Shown: piece by piece, positions 17,184 through 25,943 of the stretch
Position numbering within the stretch: position 1 is the first letter of the stretch
Layout: each line of letters opens with the position of its first letter
Assembly: GCA_011523635.1 (NCBI GenBank)
Contig: WTGI01000088.1
Span: 1-64,000 of the forward strand
Reading direction: 5' to 3'
Length of the DNA: 64,000 nt
From: Acidimicrobiia bacterium
GTDB lineage: Bacteria; Actinomycetota; Acidimicrobiia; Spongiisociales; Spongiisociaceae
Notes under the pieces: generated by a model
What the model was told of the DNA's origin: nothing
The model's database searches: none
The model's input: the letters and a program-made list of their open reading frames with translations, nothing else
Made by a program: the position numbers and the translations under genes

Positions 17184-17522
17184 CCCGCGAGCAGAGACCA
17201 TGTATCTGATGGCTAGGGCTACTAGGATTAGTTATACCATTTCACGGATGGGTAGAATGCGAAACGGCGGCCTGCCGGGTGCGACCCCCAGGGATCGGCC
17301 AGACTCTCGGCGTGGCCACCATTTGCTTACGCTCTAACTGTCGGAGACAACTGGCGTTGTTGCCAGCATACGGGCCCCCTCAAGCATACGAGGCTGGTCG
17401 GTCGGAAATGTAACTCTGCGTTCCTGGCTGTTTCGAGTAACTTGTTTGCTCGATGTGACAGGTCGTGATCGCATGCGCCAACCCATTCCCTTGGGATCCT
17501 CGCCGGTACCGGTGCTTGGCCG
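17184..17522. other. Intergenic region upstream of the imidazolonepropionase-like gene
   Basis: This 339-bp gap is less GC-rich than the genes around it, notably 17205-17250 (TTAGTTATACCATTTCA) and 17405-17465. The second stretch includes CGAGTAACTTGTTTGCTCG, an imperfect inverted repeat (CGAGTAA/TTGCTCG) that could be an operator or hairpin for the gene at 17523. No coding signal, tRNA or known riboswitch is recognisable. Confidence 0.4.
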
Positions 17523-18854
17523 ATGATCTGTAGCTTCTGCGGGACCCGGGCGGAAGATGCCGGGAACCTGGTCATGGGCGAGGCGGGCGCCGCCATCTGT
17601 GATGCCTGCGTGGACCTCGCGGTCGGCCTGGTGCGGGAGCAGGCCACGCCGATCGGCAACATGGTGCTGGACAACATCGGCACCCTGGCCACCAACGATC
17701 GGCGTTTCCCCGGTCTGCTGGGTCTCGTAACGGATGCCGCGGTGGCGATCCGCCGCGGCCAGGTGGTCTGGGCGGGGCCCTCGGAAAGAACGCCCCAGGG
17801 ACTCCGGTCTCTGCCCAGCCTGGACTGCGGGGGCCGGGCGGTTCTTCCGGGACTGGTGGACGCCCACACCCATCTGGCGTTCGCGGGCGACCGGAGCGAG
17901 GAGTTCGTGCTCAGAAGCACCGGCATGCCCGAAGCCCGCGCGGTAGCCCACTCCGGCAGCGCCACAACGGCCCGCCTCAATCACCTCGCTGACGCCTCCC
18001 GGATCACCAGCGTCATCGGCCGGCGGCTGAACCGCATGCTCGACTTCGGCGTCACCACGGTCGAAGCGTCCGCCGGGTACTCGAACGACTACGGACGGGA
18101 GCTAGCCCTCATTGACATGGTGGTAGAAGCGGGCCGGCGTCACGTTGTGGACCTGGTACCCACGTTCGACGTGCGGGGGTTGCCGGTCACCGCATCCGAC
18201 CGTGCGAGGACTCTGGATGAAGTGGCCGAGCTACACCTTCCCGGGGCGGCGAGGCTGGGAGCCGCGGTGCGGCTGTCACTCGGAGCAGACGCCCTGACAC
18301 CGGACGAAGCACGTCGCCTCATCGGGGTAGCGGCCGGCCTCGGGACCCGGACCCGGATTCACCATCGGGGCCAGACCCCGGATGTGTACAAGTTGGCATT
18401 GGAAGCCTCGGTCCCGGTGGTCGACCACGCCGGGTATCCCGACCGGGACCAGGCCGAACAGATGGCGGAGATGGGAATCAGCGTGGTCATCACCCCCACT
18501 GCGGTGCTCGGGACCCGCCGGTCACCTGCTTCGCTTCGCAAGCTCATGGAGCGAGGCGTCCCGTTGGGGCTGGGAACCGACTGCAGCCCGGCGCCGGTCA
18601 TGGTGGAGTCGTTACCGCTCGCCATCACGCTGGCCGTCACCGAGATGGGGCTCACCTCCGACCAGGCCATATGGGCGGCCACGATGGGCAGCGCCCAGGC
18701 ACTGGGCCTGGGCGACCGGGGCTGGCTGGGCCACGGCGCCGCGGCTGATCTGATCGTTCTCGACGCCCCCAGCCCGACCCACCTTCCCTACCGGCCGGGC
18801 ACCAACCTGGTGTGGAAGGTGCTCAAGGCGGGCGAGGTGGTGGTGAGCAGATAA
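17523..18854 (+). CDS. Imidazolonepropionase-like amidohydrolase with N-terminal ClpX-type zinc finger
   Basis: The 443-residue protein begins with a four-cysteine module (Cys3, Cys6, Cys26, Cys29; CSFCG, then ICDACVDLAVGLVRE) that matches the zinc-binding domain of the chaperone ClpX. From Met47 it continues as an amidohydrolase of the HutI type: NIGTLATND, the metal pair HTH in VDAHTHLAFAGD, HH in RIHHRG and the metal Asp in GLGTDCSPAP. HutI opens imidazolone-5-propionate in histidine breakdown. Several HutI loops are changed (ASAGYSNDYGRE, TDCSPAP), so the substrate may differ. No other hut gene is nearby. The zinc finger is in frame without a break. A true fusion is likely, but Met47 is an alternative start. 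Confidence 0.82.
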   Translation: MICSFCGTRAEDAGNLVMGEAGAAICDACVDLAVGLVREQATPIGNMVLDNIGTLATNDRRFPGLLGLVTDAAVAIRRGQVVWAGPSERTPQGLRSLPSLDCGGRAVLPGLVDAHTHLAFAGDRSEEFVLRSTGMPEARAVAHSGSATTARLNHLADASRITSVIGRRLNRMLDFGVTTVEASAGYSNDYGRELALIDMVVEAGRRHVVDLVPTFDVRGLPVTASDRARTLDEVAELHLPGAARLGAAVRLSLGADALTPDEARRLIGVAAGLGTRTRIHHRGQTPDVYKLALEASVPVVDHAGYPDRDQAEQMAEMGISVVITPTAVLGTRRSPASLRKLMERGVPLGLGTDCSPAPVMVESLPLAITLAVTEMGLTSDQAIWAATMGSAQALGLGDRGWLGHGAAADLIVLDAPSPTHLPYRPGTNLVWKVLKAGEVVVSR

Positions 18855-18896
18855 CCGAAGGGCCTGTGCGAGGAATCAGGGGTAACCTCCCGGCCG

Positions 18897-19715
18897 ATGT
18901 CCCTTCCCGTCGCTCTCACACACGAGCACCCGATCGCCATGGCGCACCGGGGATCGGGGTTGCTGTGGCCCGAGAACACGATGGTCGCCTTCCAGGGCGC
19001 GGTCGATCTCGGCTACAGATACTTGGAGACCGACCTCCAGATCACCCGGGACGGCGTGCTGGTCACCATCCACGACGACACGGTCGACCGCACTACCGAC
19101 GGCACCGGCCTCGTGTCCGACTACTCCCTGGAGGAGCTCCGGGCCCTCGACGCCGGCTACCGATTCGAGCGCGAGGGCGGTTACCCCCATCGAGGACAGG
19201 GAATCCAAGTGCCAACGCTCGAAGAACTGGCCGTCACCTATCCCGCCGGCGTACTCGCCGTCGACCTGAAGAGCGACGGCATGGAGGCGGCCCTGGTGGA
19301 CCTCATCCGCCGTCTCGACCTGTGGGATCGGTTAATAGTCGGTTCGTTCAGCGGGTCCCGCCTGCGCCGGTTCCGGGCGCTGGTCGACCGGCCGGTGGCA
19401 ACCTCGGCCGGCCCCTCCGAGATTGTCAGGTTTCTGGCCGCAGCGCGGGCTCGCATGCCGTACCGGCCTCGGGCCGACTCCTTCCAGGTGCCCGTCAGGG
19501 ATCGTGGGATCACCATCGTCAGCGCCCAGACGGTCCGGGCCGCTAGGAGGTTAGGGGTTCCGTTAATAGTATGGACGGTCAACCATCCGGCTGAGATGGA
19601 AGGGCTGCTGGACCTGGGAGTCGACGGTCTCATCACCGACCGTCCGGACCTGCTACGAACCCTCCTGGCCGAGCGCAGCCGGAACGCAAACCGGAAGGAA
19701 CCACGTGATGGGTGA
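18897..19715 (+). CDS. Glycerophosphodiester phosphodiesterase
   Basis: The 272-residue protein is a GDPD-family TIM barrel that releases glycerol-3-phosphate from glycerophosphodiesters. Motifs are the catalytic His in MAHRGSGLLWPENT, the metal-binding ETDLQITRDGVLVTIHDDTVDRTTDG broken across two strands, and the C-terminal IVWTVNHPAEM with GVDGLITDRPD. There is no signal peptide, so it should be cytoplasmic. It overlaps the next gene by 8 bases, and sits 42 bp after the amidohydrolase gene, so the three may be cotranscribed. Confidence 0.93.
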   Translation: MSLPVALTHEHPIAMAHRGSGLLWPENTMVAFQGAVDLGYRYLETDLQITRDGVLVTIHDDTVDRTTDGTGLVSDYSLEELRALDAGYRFEREGGYPHRGQGIQVPTLEELAVTYPAGVLAVDLKSDGMEAALVDLIRRLDLWDRLIVGSFSGSRLRRFRALVDRPVATSAGPSEIVRFLAAARARMPYRPRADSFQVPVRDRGITIVSAQTVRAARRLGVPLIVWTVNHPAEMEGLLDLGVDGLITDRPDLLRTLLAERSRNANRKEPRDG

Positions 19716-20286
19716 CTGGGTAGAGGTCGGTCAGGTCGTCAAGCTCCAGATCCACCGGCGACACCAGCGTGACGAAGGGATATACCGGCTCGATCCCCTA
19801 GCCGAAGTGTCCACCTTGCGGCTCACCCCGAACGGGCCGATCGGATTCGACGGCAACTCGTGGATCGTGGACTGCCACCACCGATATCACCCGCAGGCCA
19901 GCACCCACCGCCCGGGCCGGGCGCTCTCGATCGGATTCACCTCTCACTACGAGGACATCTGGAAGCGGTTCACACCGATCCCGCTCGGCGCGAGCGGGGA
20001 AAACGTAATCGTCTCCAGCGACGAGGTCATCTCCGAAGCCGAATTGGATGGAGGGATCCGCATCGGGACTCCCGAGGCCTCGGTCATGGTCGCGGGCCCC
20101 AAGGTGGCAGAACCGTGCGTGGCCTTCACGCGTCTGGTGACCGGTCGGGCCGAGGCCTCGGCGAGCGACCTGGCCGAGGATCGGGAGCGGCTCCGCAACG
20201 GAATCAGGGGCTTCGTCATGCCCCTTGATGGAATCGACCTCTTCGACGTGGTACCCGGCATGCCGGTTGCGATCCGAGCCGCCTGA
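19708..20286 (+). CDS. MOSC-like domain protein
   Basis: The 192-residue protein has a beta-rich character and segments reminiscent of MOSC domains: RALSIGFTSHYEDIWKRF followed by PLGASGENVIV, where MOSC proteins have a similar GEN motif. MOSC proteins act in sulfur-carrier and molybdenum cofactor chemistry. The usual conserved cysteine is not evident, so the assignment is tentative. The ATG at 19708 is preferred over the GTG at 19705 because AAGGAA is well placed. It overlaps the glycerophosphodiesterase gene. A family B repeat begins 22 bp after its stop. Confidence 0.5.
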   Translation: MGDWVEVGQVVKLQIHRRHQRDEGIYRLDPLAEVSTLRLTPNGPIGFDGNSWIVDCHHRYHPQASTHRPGRALSIGFTSHYEDIWKRFTPIPLGASGENVIVSSDEVISEAELDGGIRIGTPEASVMVAGPKVAEPCVAFTRLVTGRAEASASDLAEDRERLRNGIRGFVMPLDGIDLFDVVPGMPVAIRAA

Positions 20287-20655
20287 ACCGGTACTTGTCC
20301 CTGGTGACGAGGAGCGTACCGAAGATGCCCGGTTGGTCACTGGGCCGGCAACGGAACCCCGGATCGAGGAGTAACGACGGACCTCGCCATTCCCGTCTTT
20401 CTCAGCACCCTCCTAGTGTCCTGACTCGGGGATTCGCCATCCACACGCGAGACTACGAGAACGCGAAAAACGCGGGAACACACCTCTACCCGGCGGGCCC
20501 ATCTCCCAGCCACCACCTCCTTCGGTCCGAACGCGTTCCGCCATCCCCTGACGGGTCCGCTCCCGAATTGATCCCGGTTCCGGTTCCCTCGACGTCGAAC
20601 AGCAAGGAACCGGTGGTGCTTGTGGCTGCCGCACAGTATGCGACGGGTCCGTGAC
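20287..20655. other. Intergenic region with family B repeat
   Basis: The left third is family B repeat copy 2. The rest (about 20418-20655) must hold the promoter of the thioredoxin-fold lipoprotein gene; I see no clear -35/-10 pair, coding frame or structured RNA. GTTCCGGTTCCCTCGACG around 20577 is a minor local repeat. Confidence 0.4.
20309..20417. repeat. Family B inverted-repeat element, copy 2
   Basis: It begins GAGGAGCGTACCGAAG and ends CCCGTCTTTCTCAGCACC then CTCCTAG. Ends match those of the copies at 4671-4775 (inverted) and 37032-37140; the interior is less conserved. It lies 22 bp after a gene end. Confidence 0.7.
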
Positions 20656-21642
20656 ATGTTCAACCCCCTTGTTCGAGCTCCCTGGCCATGTCCGGCCGGC
20701 CTGCGCTGCCCACCACGGCCACAGGTCACGGAACGCGCCGAACCAAGAACGCAGGACACCGGGAAGCGTCTCTTCTCCGGTCCCGACCCTCGGAGACATC
20801 CGTCCGGCGGAACCGTCGCACTGTGGCTGCTGATCGTTATCGCCACCGGCCTCCTGGCGTGTGGGGGCAGCAGTTCCGATCCGCTGGAGGACGCACTGGT
20901 GCTGGTCGTTTCCTCGGACCTGGCTGTGGGTAGAGAGCGGGTCCTGGTCTCCGCCATCGATGCCGAGAACCGATCACTGGTCACCGACCAACCGATAGAG
21001 CTTGTCTTCGTGGCTCCTGACGGCTCGCCGTCGGAAGAGGTGCCGGGCCGGTTCATCTGGGCCGTGCCGGACGTCCGGGGGTTGTGGGTGGCCGAGGTCG
21101 ACTTCGACCGGGCCGGTGCGTGGACCTTCCGGATCCGGACGGGGGATGATCGGGTGATCGAAGGCGCCCCGTTCTCGGTCAGCCCCGAGCCTCGCACGGT
21201 CGGGATCGGGGAACGGGCGCCACCCTCCGATTCCAAGACCCTCCCGGACACGCCGTTGGAGTCCTTGACCACCGACCCGGCACCCGACCTCCGTCTCTAC
21301 CGGACCACCGTCGCGCAGGCTGTCGGTTCCGGTCGGCCGTCGGTCATCGTCTTCGCCACTCCCGCCTTCTGCACCAGCGAGACCTGCGGCCCGGTACTCG
21401 ACGCCGCCAAGCCTCTGATCGACGCCTACCCCGGAGTCAACTGGATCCATGTGGAGATCTACGAGAACCTGTACGCTTCCAGCCTCGACGACCTCGAACT
21501 GACCAGGGCGGTCGTCGAGTGGGGACTGCCCAACGAGCCCTGGGTCTTCGTGGTTGACGGCGCGGGTATCGTGACCCACCGATTCGAGGGCGTGCTCGAT
21601 GGCGCCGAACTGGTGGCTGCCCTGGATAGAGTGACCTCCTGA
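20656..21642 (+). CDS. Thioredoxin-fold lipoprotein upstream of cytochrome oxidase
   Basis: The protein has a lipoprotein signal (ALWLLIVIATGLLAC) and a beta-sandwich region about 90-200 (LVLVVSSDLAVGRERVLVSAID). A C-terminal thioredoxin-like domain has a CX4C pair in FATPAFCTSETCGPVLD. It is probably anchored outside the membrane and could act in thiol or copper handling for the oxidase subunit II encoded 112 bp downstream, a role like that of Sco or TlpA proteins. The start is uncertain: ATGs at 20620, 20638 and 20656 all give an unusually long N-terminus before the hydrophobic stretch. I took the last ATG. Confidence 0.75.
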   Translation: MFNPLVRAPWPCPAGLRCPPRPQVTERAEPRTQDTGKRLFSGPDPRRHPSGGTVALWLLIVIATGLLACGGSSSDPLEDALVLVVSSDLAVGRERVLVSAIDAENRSLVTDQPIELVFVAPDGSPSEEVPGRFIWAVPDVRGLWVAEVDFDRAGAWTFRIRTGDDRVIEGAPFSVSPEPRTVGIGERAPPSDSKTLPDTPLESLTTDPAPDLRLYRTTVAQAVGSGRPSVIVFATPAFCTSETCGPVLDAAKPLIDAYPGVNWIHVEIYENLYASSLDDLELTRAVVEWGLPNEPWVFVVDGAGIVTHRFEGVLDGAELVAALDRVTS

Positions 21643-21754
21643 GACGCCGGAAGCCGTGGCGCACGTCGAGGTCCCCGGCTTGTTGGCCGGATACCCGAAC
21701 CCGTAACATATAGAGGTCTGCGCGGTACCCCGCGGCCCGGCTTGGAAGGGAGAC

Positions 21755-22825
21755 ATGGAACGACGCGAGCGGCCGGTCCTTTGGCTGTCCAGACGTCTGC
21801 CGATCGCTCTCCTGACCGCAATCCTGCTTGCGAGTTGCGGGAGGGTGGAACAGCCGCTCAACACCTTCGACTCCCGGGGGCCCATAGCCGAGCGGATCAA
21901 CGAGCTGTTCTGGCCCGTTTTCTGGGGCGCAGCGGTGATCTTCGTGCTGGTCCAGGGCGCGCTCTTGCTGGCGGTCTTCCTCTTCAGAGAGCGGAAGGGG
22001 AAGGAACGTCCCGAGCCCAAGCAGGTCGCCGGCAACACGCGCCTGGAGTTGATCTGGACGGTGGTTCCGACCATCATCCTCGCCGCCATCGCCGTACCCA
22101 CCATCTCGACACTGTTCGACCTGGCCGAGTGCCCCGGCGACGCCATGGAGGTGGAGGTGATCGGGCACCAATGGTGGTTCGAGTTCCGGTATCCCGACTC
22201 CGGCGTGGTGACCGCCAACGTGATGGTGATCCCCGAGGACACCGAGGTCTGCGCCAAGATGACCTCCGACGACGTCTTGCACAACTTCTGGATTCCGAAG
22301 CTGGCCGGCAAGCGCTACCTCGTCCCCGGGCAGGAGACCGAGCAGCGGCTGTACGCCGACGACCCGGGCGAATACTGGGGTCACTGCGCCGAGTTCTGCG
22401 GTCTCAGCCACGCGCGGATGCGGGCCCGGGTGGTAGCCATGACCAGGGCAGACTACGACGCCTGGACGGCCGGTCAACTCCTTCCAGCCGTGACGCCGGC
22501 ACCGGGTTCGGAGGCCGAGCGCGGTATGGAGGTGTTCCTGGCCGGGGCCTGCATCGGCTGCCACATCATCGACGGCGTCAACAACCCCGACCCGGAGACG
22601 CTGACCGTACCCGCCCCCGACCTCACGCACTTCGCCAGCCGGGGCGTGTTCGCCGGCGCCACCCTGCCCGCCCAACTCGACCCCACACCGGCCGATTGGG
22701 AGGAAGGCCTCCGGCTGTGGCTGGCGGATCCGCCCACCTGGAAGCCGGGCTCGTTCATGCCCGAACTCGGCCTGACCGCCGACGAGATAGACGCCCTGGT
22801 CGTCTACCTATCAACTCTGGAATGA
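21755..22825 (+). CDS. ctaC: Cytochrome c oxidase subunit II with fused cytochrome c domain (caa3 type)
   Basis: The 356-residue subunit has a lipoprotein signal (LTAILLASC), two membrane helices (WPVFWGAAVIFVLVQGALLLAVFLF and LELIWTVVPTIILAAIAVPTI) and a cupredoxin domain with the CuA site: GHQWWFEFRYP, His in VLHNFWIPKL, and HCAEFCGLSHARM (two Cys, His, Met). A C-terminal class I cytochrome c domain follows, with heme motif CIGCH (266-270) and axial Met in GSFMPELGL. It accepts electrons from cytochrome c or an upstream complex and passes them to subunit I. First gene of ctaC-D-E-F, with GGAAGGGAG before the ATG. Confidence 0.97.
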   Translation: MERRERPVLWLSRRLPIALLTAILLASCGRVEQPLNTFDSRGPIAERINELFWPVFWGAAVIFVLVQGALLLAVFLFRERKGKERPEPKQVAGNTRLELIWTVVPTIILAAIAVPTISTLFDLAECPGDAMEVEVIGHQWWFEFRYPDSGVVTANVMVIPEDTEVCAKMTSDDVLHNFWIPKLAGKRYLVPGQETEQRLYADDPGEYWGHCAEFCGLSHARMRARVVAMTRADYDAWTAGQLLPAVTPAPGSEAERGMEVFLAGACIGCHIIDGVNNPDPETLTVPAPDLTHFASRGVFAGATLPAQLDPTPADWEEGLRLWLADPPTWKPGSFMPELGLTADEIDALVVYLSTLE

Positions 22826-22835
22826 GGAGGGCCTG

Positions 22836-24884
22836 ATGGCAATCGACGTAGCGCCCGACACGGTCGAGCGGCCCGAGACCACCCTCTTCCGGCGTCCCCG
22901 GCTCACCTACGGGTTCTGGTCGTGGATCACCACCGCCGACCACAAGAAGATCGGCCTCATGTATGGCTACACCGCCTTCATCTTCTTCCTCGCCGGCGGC
23001 ATCGAGGCCCTGCTGCTCCGTATCCAGCTGGCAGGTCCGGACGGGGCCTTCCTGACCGCGGCCGAGTACAACGGCCTGTTCACCACGCACGCCGTGACGA
23101 TGATCTTCCTCTTCGTGATGCCTATCTCGGCAGCGTTCTTCAACTACCTGCTGCCCCTGATGATCGGCGCCCGCGATGTGGCCTTCCCCCGGATGAACGC
23201 GGTGAGCTTCTGGATCTTCCTCTTCGGGGGCCTCTTCATCTACTCGTCCCTCATCTTCGGGACCTCCCCGCCGCCGGTGGGCGGCAGCCTCCCGGGCGGC
23301 GCCACCGACGCCAGCGCTCTCGGCTCGATCCCGAACAGCGGGTGGTTCATCTACGCCCCCAACAGCGGCGCCACCTACTCCCCCGGCACGTCGGTCGACT
23401 ACGCGGCCCTGGGACTGCAGATCCTGGGCGTCGCCTCGCTCATCTCGGCGGTGAACTTCATCGTCACCATCCTCAACATGCGGGCCAAGGGGATGCGGCT
23501 CCTCAGGATGCCGGTGTTCGTCTGGATGACCCTGGTGGTGGCGCTGCTGCTGCTCTTCTCGCTCCCCATCATCGCCATAGCCCTGTTCATGCTCACCTTC
23601 GACCGGCAGTTCGGCACGTTGTTCTTCGTGGCGGAAGCCGGTGGCGATCCCATCCTCTGGCAACACCTGTTCTGGCTATTCGGACACCCCGAGGTGTACA
23701 TCCTGATCCTGCCGGCCATGGGCATCGTCTCCGAGACCCTGCCGGTCTTCTCCAAGAAGCCGCTCTTCGGTTACCCGGCGGTGGTGTTCGCCGGCGCCGC
23801 CATCGCCTTCCTGGGCTTCGGGGTCTGGGCCCACCACATGTTCTCCTCCGGTATTCCCACCGTCGCCCAGGCCGCCTTCGGCCTGTCCACCATGACCATC
23901 GCCATTCCCACCGGGATAAAGATCTTCAACTGGCTGGGAACCGTCTGGGGCGGCAGGGTGCGGTTGACCACGCCCATGCTGTTCTCGCTGGGCTTCGTGG
24001 CCCTGTTCGTCATCGGGGGCCTGTCGGGGGTCACCCACGCCGTGGTCCCGTCCGACTGGCAGCAGACCGACACCTACTACATCGTGGCCCACTTCCATTA
24101 CGTGCTCTTCGGGGGCGCCCTCTTCGGCCTCTTCGCCGGCATCTACTACTGGTTCCCGAAGGTGTGGGGCCGTATGTACAACGAGGCGCTGGGCAAGTGG
24201 CACTTCTGGCTGATGTTCATCGGCATGAACATGACGTTCGGTCCCATGCACTGGCTGGGACTGCAGGGCATGGTGCGGCGGACCTGGGTCTATCCCGAGG
24301 AGGCGGGCCTAGGCGCTGGCAACTTCGTGGTGACCGTCGGCGCCTTCGTCATCGCCGTCGGGGTGCTGGTCTTCATGATCAACTGGAGCTACTCGAAGCG
24401 GCGCGGGCGGGTGGCGCCCAATGACCCGTGGGATGCCCGCACCCTGGAGTGGACCATGCCCTCCCCCACTCCCGAATACAACTTCGCGGTGGAGCCGACC
24501 GTCACCTCCCTGGACGACTTCTGGCACCTCAAGTACGACGAGGACGAGGACGGCCGGGCGGTGCGCAAGGAGAAGGCGGACGAGTTGGTCGACGAACTGA
24601 TCCAGTCCAACGGTAACCCTGACCATGAGATCCACCTACCGGCGCCCTCCTACTTCCCCTTCATAGTCGGGCTGGGCATCATGTTCATCGCCTACGGGAT
24701 CATGTACCACACGCGTCCGTACGGCATCCCCATGCTGGCGGCGGGCGCCTTCGTCGCCATCGGCGCGCTGTTCGCCTGGGGGTCCGAACCGCTCGAGGAG
24801 GTCCACGACGAGGAGCACGGGGACCACGACGGCGACCCGCATGAGGAGGACACCGAACAGGCGATGAGCGAGGGAGACCTCTGA
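22836..24884 (+). CDS. ctaD: Cytochrome c oxidase subunit I
   Basis: The 682-residue protein is the catalytic heme-copper subunit. It has at least twelve membrane helices and the expected metal ligands: FTTHAVTMIFLF (low-spin heme His), WQHLFWLFGHPEVYILILP (CuB His with cross-linked Tyr and the proton-channel Glu), AHHMF (CuB His pair) and AHFHYVLFGG (high-spin and low-spin heme His). A hydrophilic stretch near the C-terminus (about 520-590) and two further hydrophobic segments, with a His/Glu/Asp tail, extend it beyond the usual 550 residues. That suggests part of another subunit is fused at the C-terminus. It overlaps ctaE by one base. Confidence 0.97.
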   Translation: MAIDVAPDTVERPETTLFRRPRLTYGFWSWITTADHKKIGLMYGYTAFIFFLAGGIEALLLRIQLAGPDGAFLTAAEYNGLFTTHAVTMIFLFVMPISAAFFNYLLPLMIGARDVAFPRMNAVSFWIFLFGGLFIYSSLIFGTSPPPVGGSLPGGATDASALGSIPNSGWFIYAPNSGATYSPGTSVDYAALGLQILGVASLISAVNFIVTILNMRAKGMRLLRMPVFVWMTLVVALLLLFSLPIIAIALFMLTFDRQFGTLFFVAEAGGDPILWQHLFWLFGHPEVYILILPAMGIVSETLPVFSKKPLFGYPAVVFAGAAIAFLGFGVWAHHMFSSGIPTVAQAAFGLSTMTIAIPTGIKIFNWLGTVWGGRVRLTTPMLFSLGFVALFVIGGLSGVTHAVVPSDWQQTDTYYIVAHFHYVLFGGALFGLFAGIYYWFPKVWGRMYNEALGKWHFWLMFIGMNMTFGPMHWLGLQGMVRRTWVYPEEAGLGAGNFVVTVGAFVIAVGVLVFMINWSYSKRRGRVAPNDPWDARTLEWTMPSPTPEYNFAVEPTVTSLDDFWHLKYDEDEDGRAVRKEKADELVDELIQSNGNPDHEIHLPAPSYFPFIVGLGIMFIAYGIMYHTRPYGIPMLAAGAFVAIGALFAWGSEPLEEVHDEEHGDHDGDPHEEDTEQAMSEGDL

Positions 24885-25495
24885 TGGCGGACCTCGCCCA
24901 CGGCCACGAGGAGGGTGGGGGACACCACCAGCTGACCGGCATCGACAGCCGCAAGCTCGGAATGTGGGTGTTTCTCAGCTCGGAGTTCCTGTTCTTCGGC
25001 GCCCTGATCAACAACTACCTGCTGTTCAAGGGCCGTGACTTCGGGCCGGGCACCCTGTATCCGGTCGAGCTCTACGACATTCCGTTCACATCGATCAGCT
25101 CGTTCGTCCTGCTGATGAGCTCGCTGACGATGGTCCTGGCCCATTCGGCCCTGGCCCGCGGTGACCAGGACCAGACCAAGACCTGGCTGTTCGCAACAGC
25201 CTTCCTGGGAACGGTCTTCGTATCCGGCCAGTTCTTCGAGTTCGGGGAGTTCATCCTCCACGGCTTGAAGCTCAACATCAACCCGGCCGCCAGCGCCTTC
25301 TACATGCTGACCGGATTCCATGGGCTCCACGTGGTTCTCGGGATCCTCATGCTGCTGGTGCTGGCCTTCAAGTCGATGCGCACCGGCGGCCTGTCCGAAG
25401 CCGAAGGGCTCAACGTCGAGTTGGTAGGCTTGTACTGGCACTTCGTCGACATCATCTGGATCATCATCTTCGTGCTCGTCTACCTGATCCAATGA
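24884..25495 (+). CDS. ctaE: Cytochrome c oxidase subunit III
   Basis: The 203-residue protein is a five-helix subunit III, the short form found in many bacteria. Recognisable segments are SRKLGMWVFLSSEFLFFGALINNY, ARGDQDQTKTWLFATAFLGTVFVSGQ, TGFHGLHVVLGI and GLYWHFVDIIWIIIFVLVYL. Subunit III stabilises proton uptake and the active site. Its ATG overlaps the ctaD stop (TGATGG), so the two are translationally coupled. Confidence 0.96.
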   Translation: MADLAHGHEEGGGHHQLTGIDSRKLGMWVFLSSEFLFFGALINNYLLFKGRDFGPGTLYPVELYDIPFTSISSFVLLMSSLTMVLAHSALARGDQDQTKTWLFATAFLGTVFVSGQFFEFGEFILHGLKLNINPAASAFYMLTGFHGLHVVLGILMLLVLAFKSMRTGGLSEAEGLNVELVGLYWHFVDIIWIIIFVLVYLIQ

Positions 25496-25514
25496 GAGAA
25501 GCAGGGCATTAGGA

Positions 25515-25823
25515 ATGGCCGGCGGCGCACACCATCCCCAGCCTCGGCAGTACGTGTCAATAGCGATCGTGCTGGCGGTCCTGACCGCCGCCGAGGTCGG
25601 CCTCTTCTACCTGGAGGCCGGCGTGGACGCTGTCGGGCAGTCCCTGACCGTCCCTGCCCTGCTGATCCTGAGCGCCCTCAAGTTCTACCTGGTGGTTGCC
25701 ATGTTCATGCACCTCCGGTTCGAGAAGCGGCTGCTGTCCCGCTTCTTCACCTCCGGCGCCATCCTGGCCGGCGCGCTCTACCTGATCACCCTCGCCGCGC
25801 TGGGTGCGGTCGTCATCTTCTAG
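25515..25823 (+). CDS. Cytochrome c oxidase subunit IV family protein
   Basis: The 102-residue protein has three membrane helices (YVSIAIVLAVLTAAEVGLFYL, ALLILSALKFYLVVAMFMHL and LAGALYLITLAALGAVVIF). It matches the small COX4_pro/CyoD-type subunit that follows subunit III in caa3 and bo3 operons and aids assembly. It is the last gene before a strong hairpin at 25825-25872. Confidence 0.9.
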   Translation: MAGGAHHPQPRQYVSIAIVLAVLTAAEVGLFYLEAGVDAVGQSLTVPALLILSALKFYLVVAMFMHLRFEKRLLSRFFTSGAILAGALYLITLAALGAVVIF

Positions 25824-25824
25824 G

Positions 25825-25872
25825 AGTGGCCGGTGGCCACTGGCCACTACAAGCCCCCGGCCACCGGCCACT
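25825..25872 (+). terminator. Strong hairpin after the cytochrome oxidase genes
   Basis: AGTGGCCGGTGGCC and its exact complement GGCCACCGGCCACT form a 14-bp stem around a 20-nt loop, starting 2 bp after the subunit IV stop. There is no following T tract, so it may slow or end transcription by another route or protect the 3' end of the message. Confidence 0.6.
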
Positions 25873-25943
25873 GACAGCGACATTTACACTGGCCTGATCC
25901 CGAACGACACCTGCTCCGATGAATCGCCCCGAGCCGCAAACGC

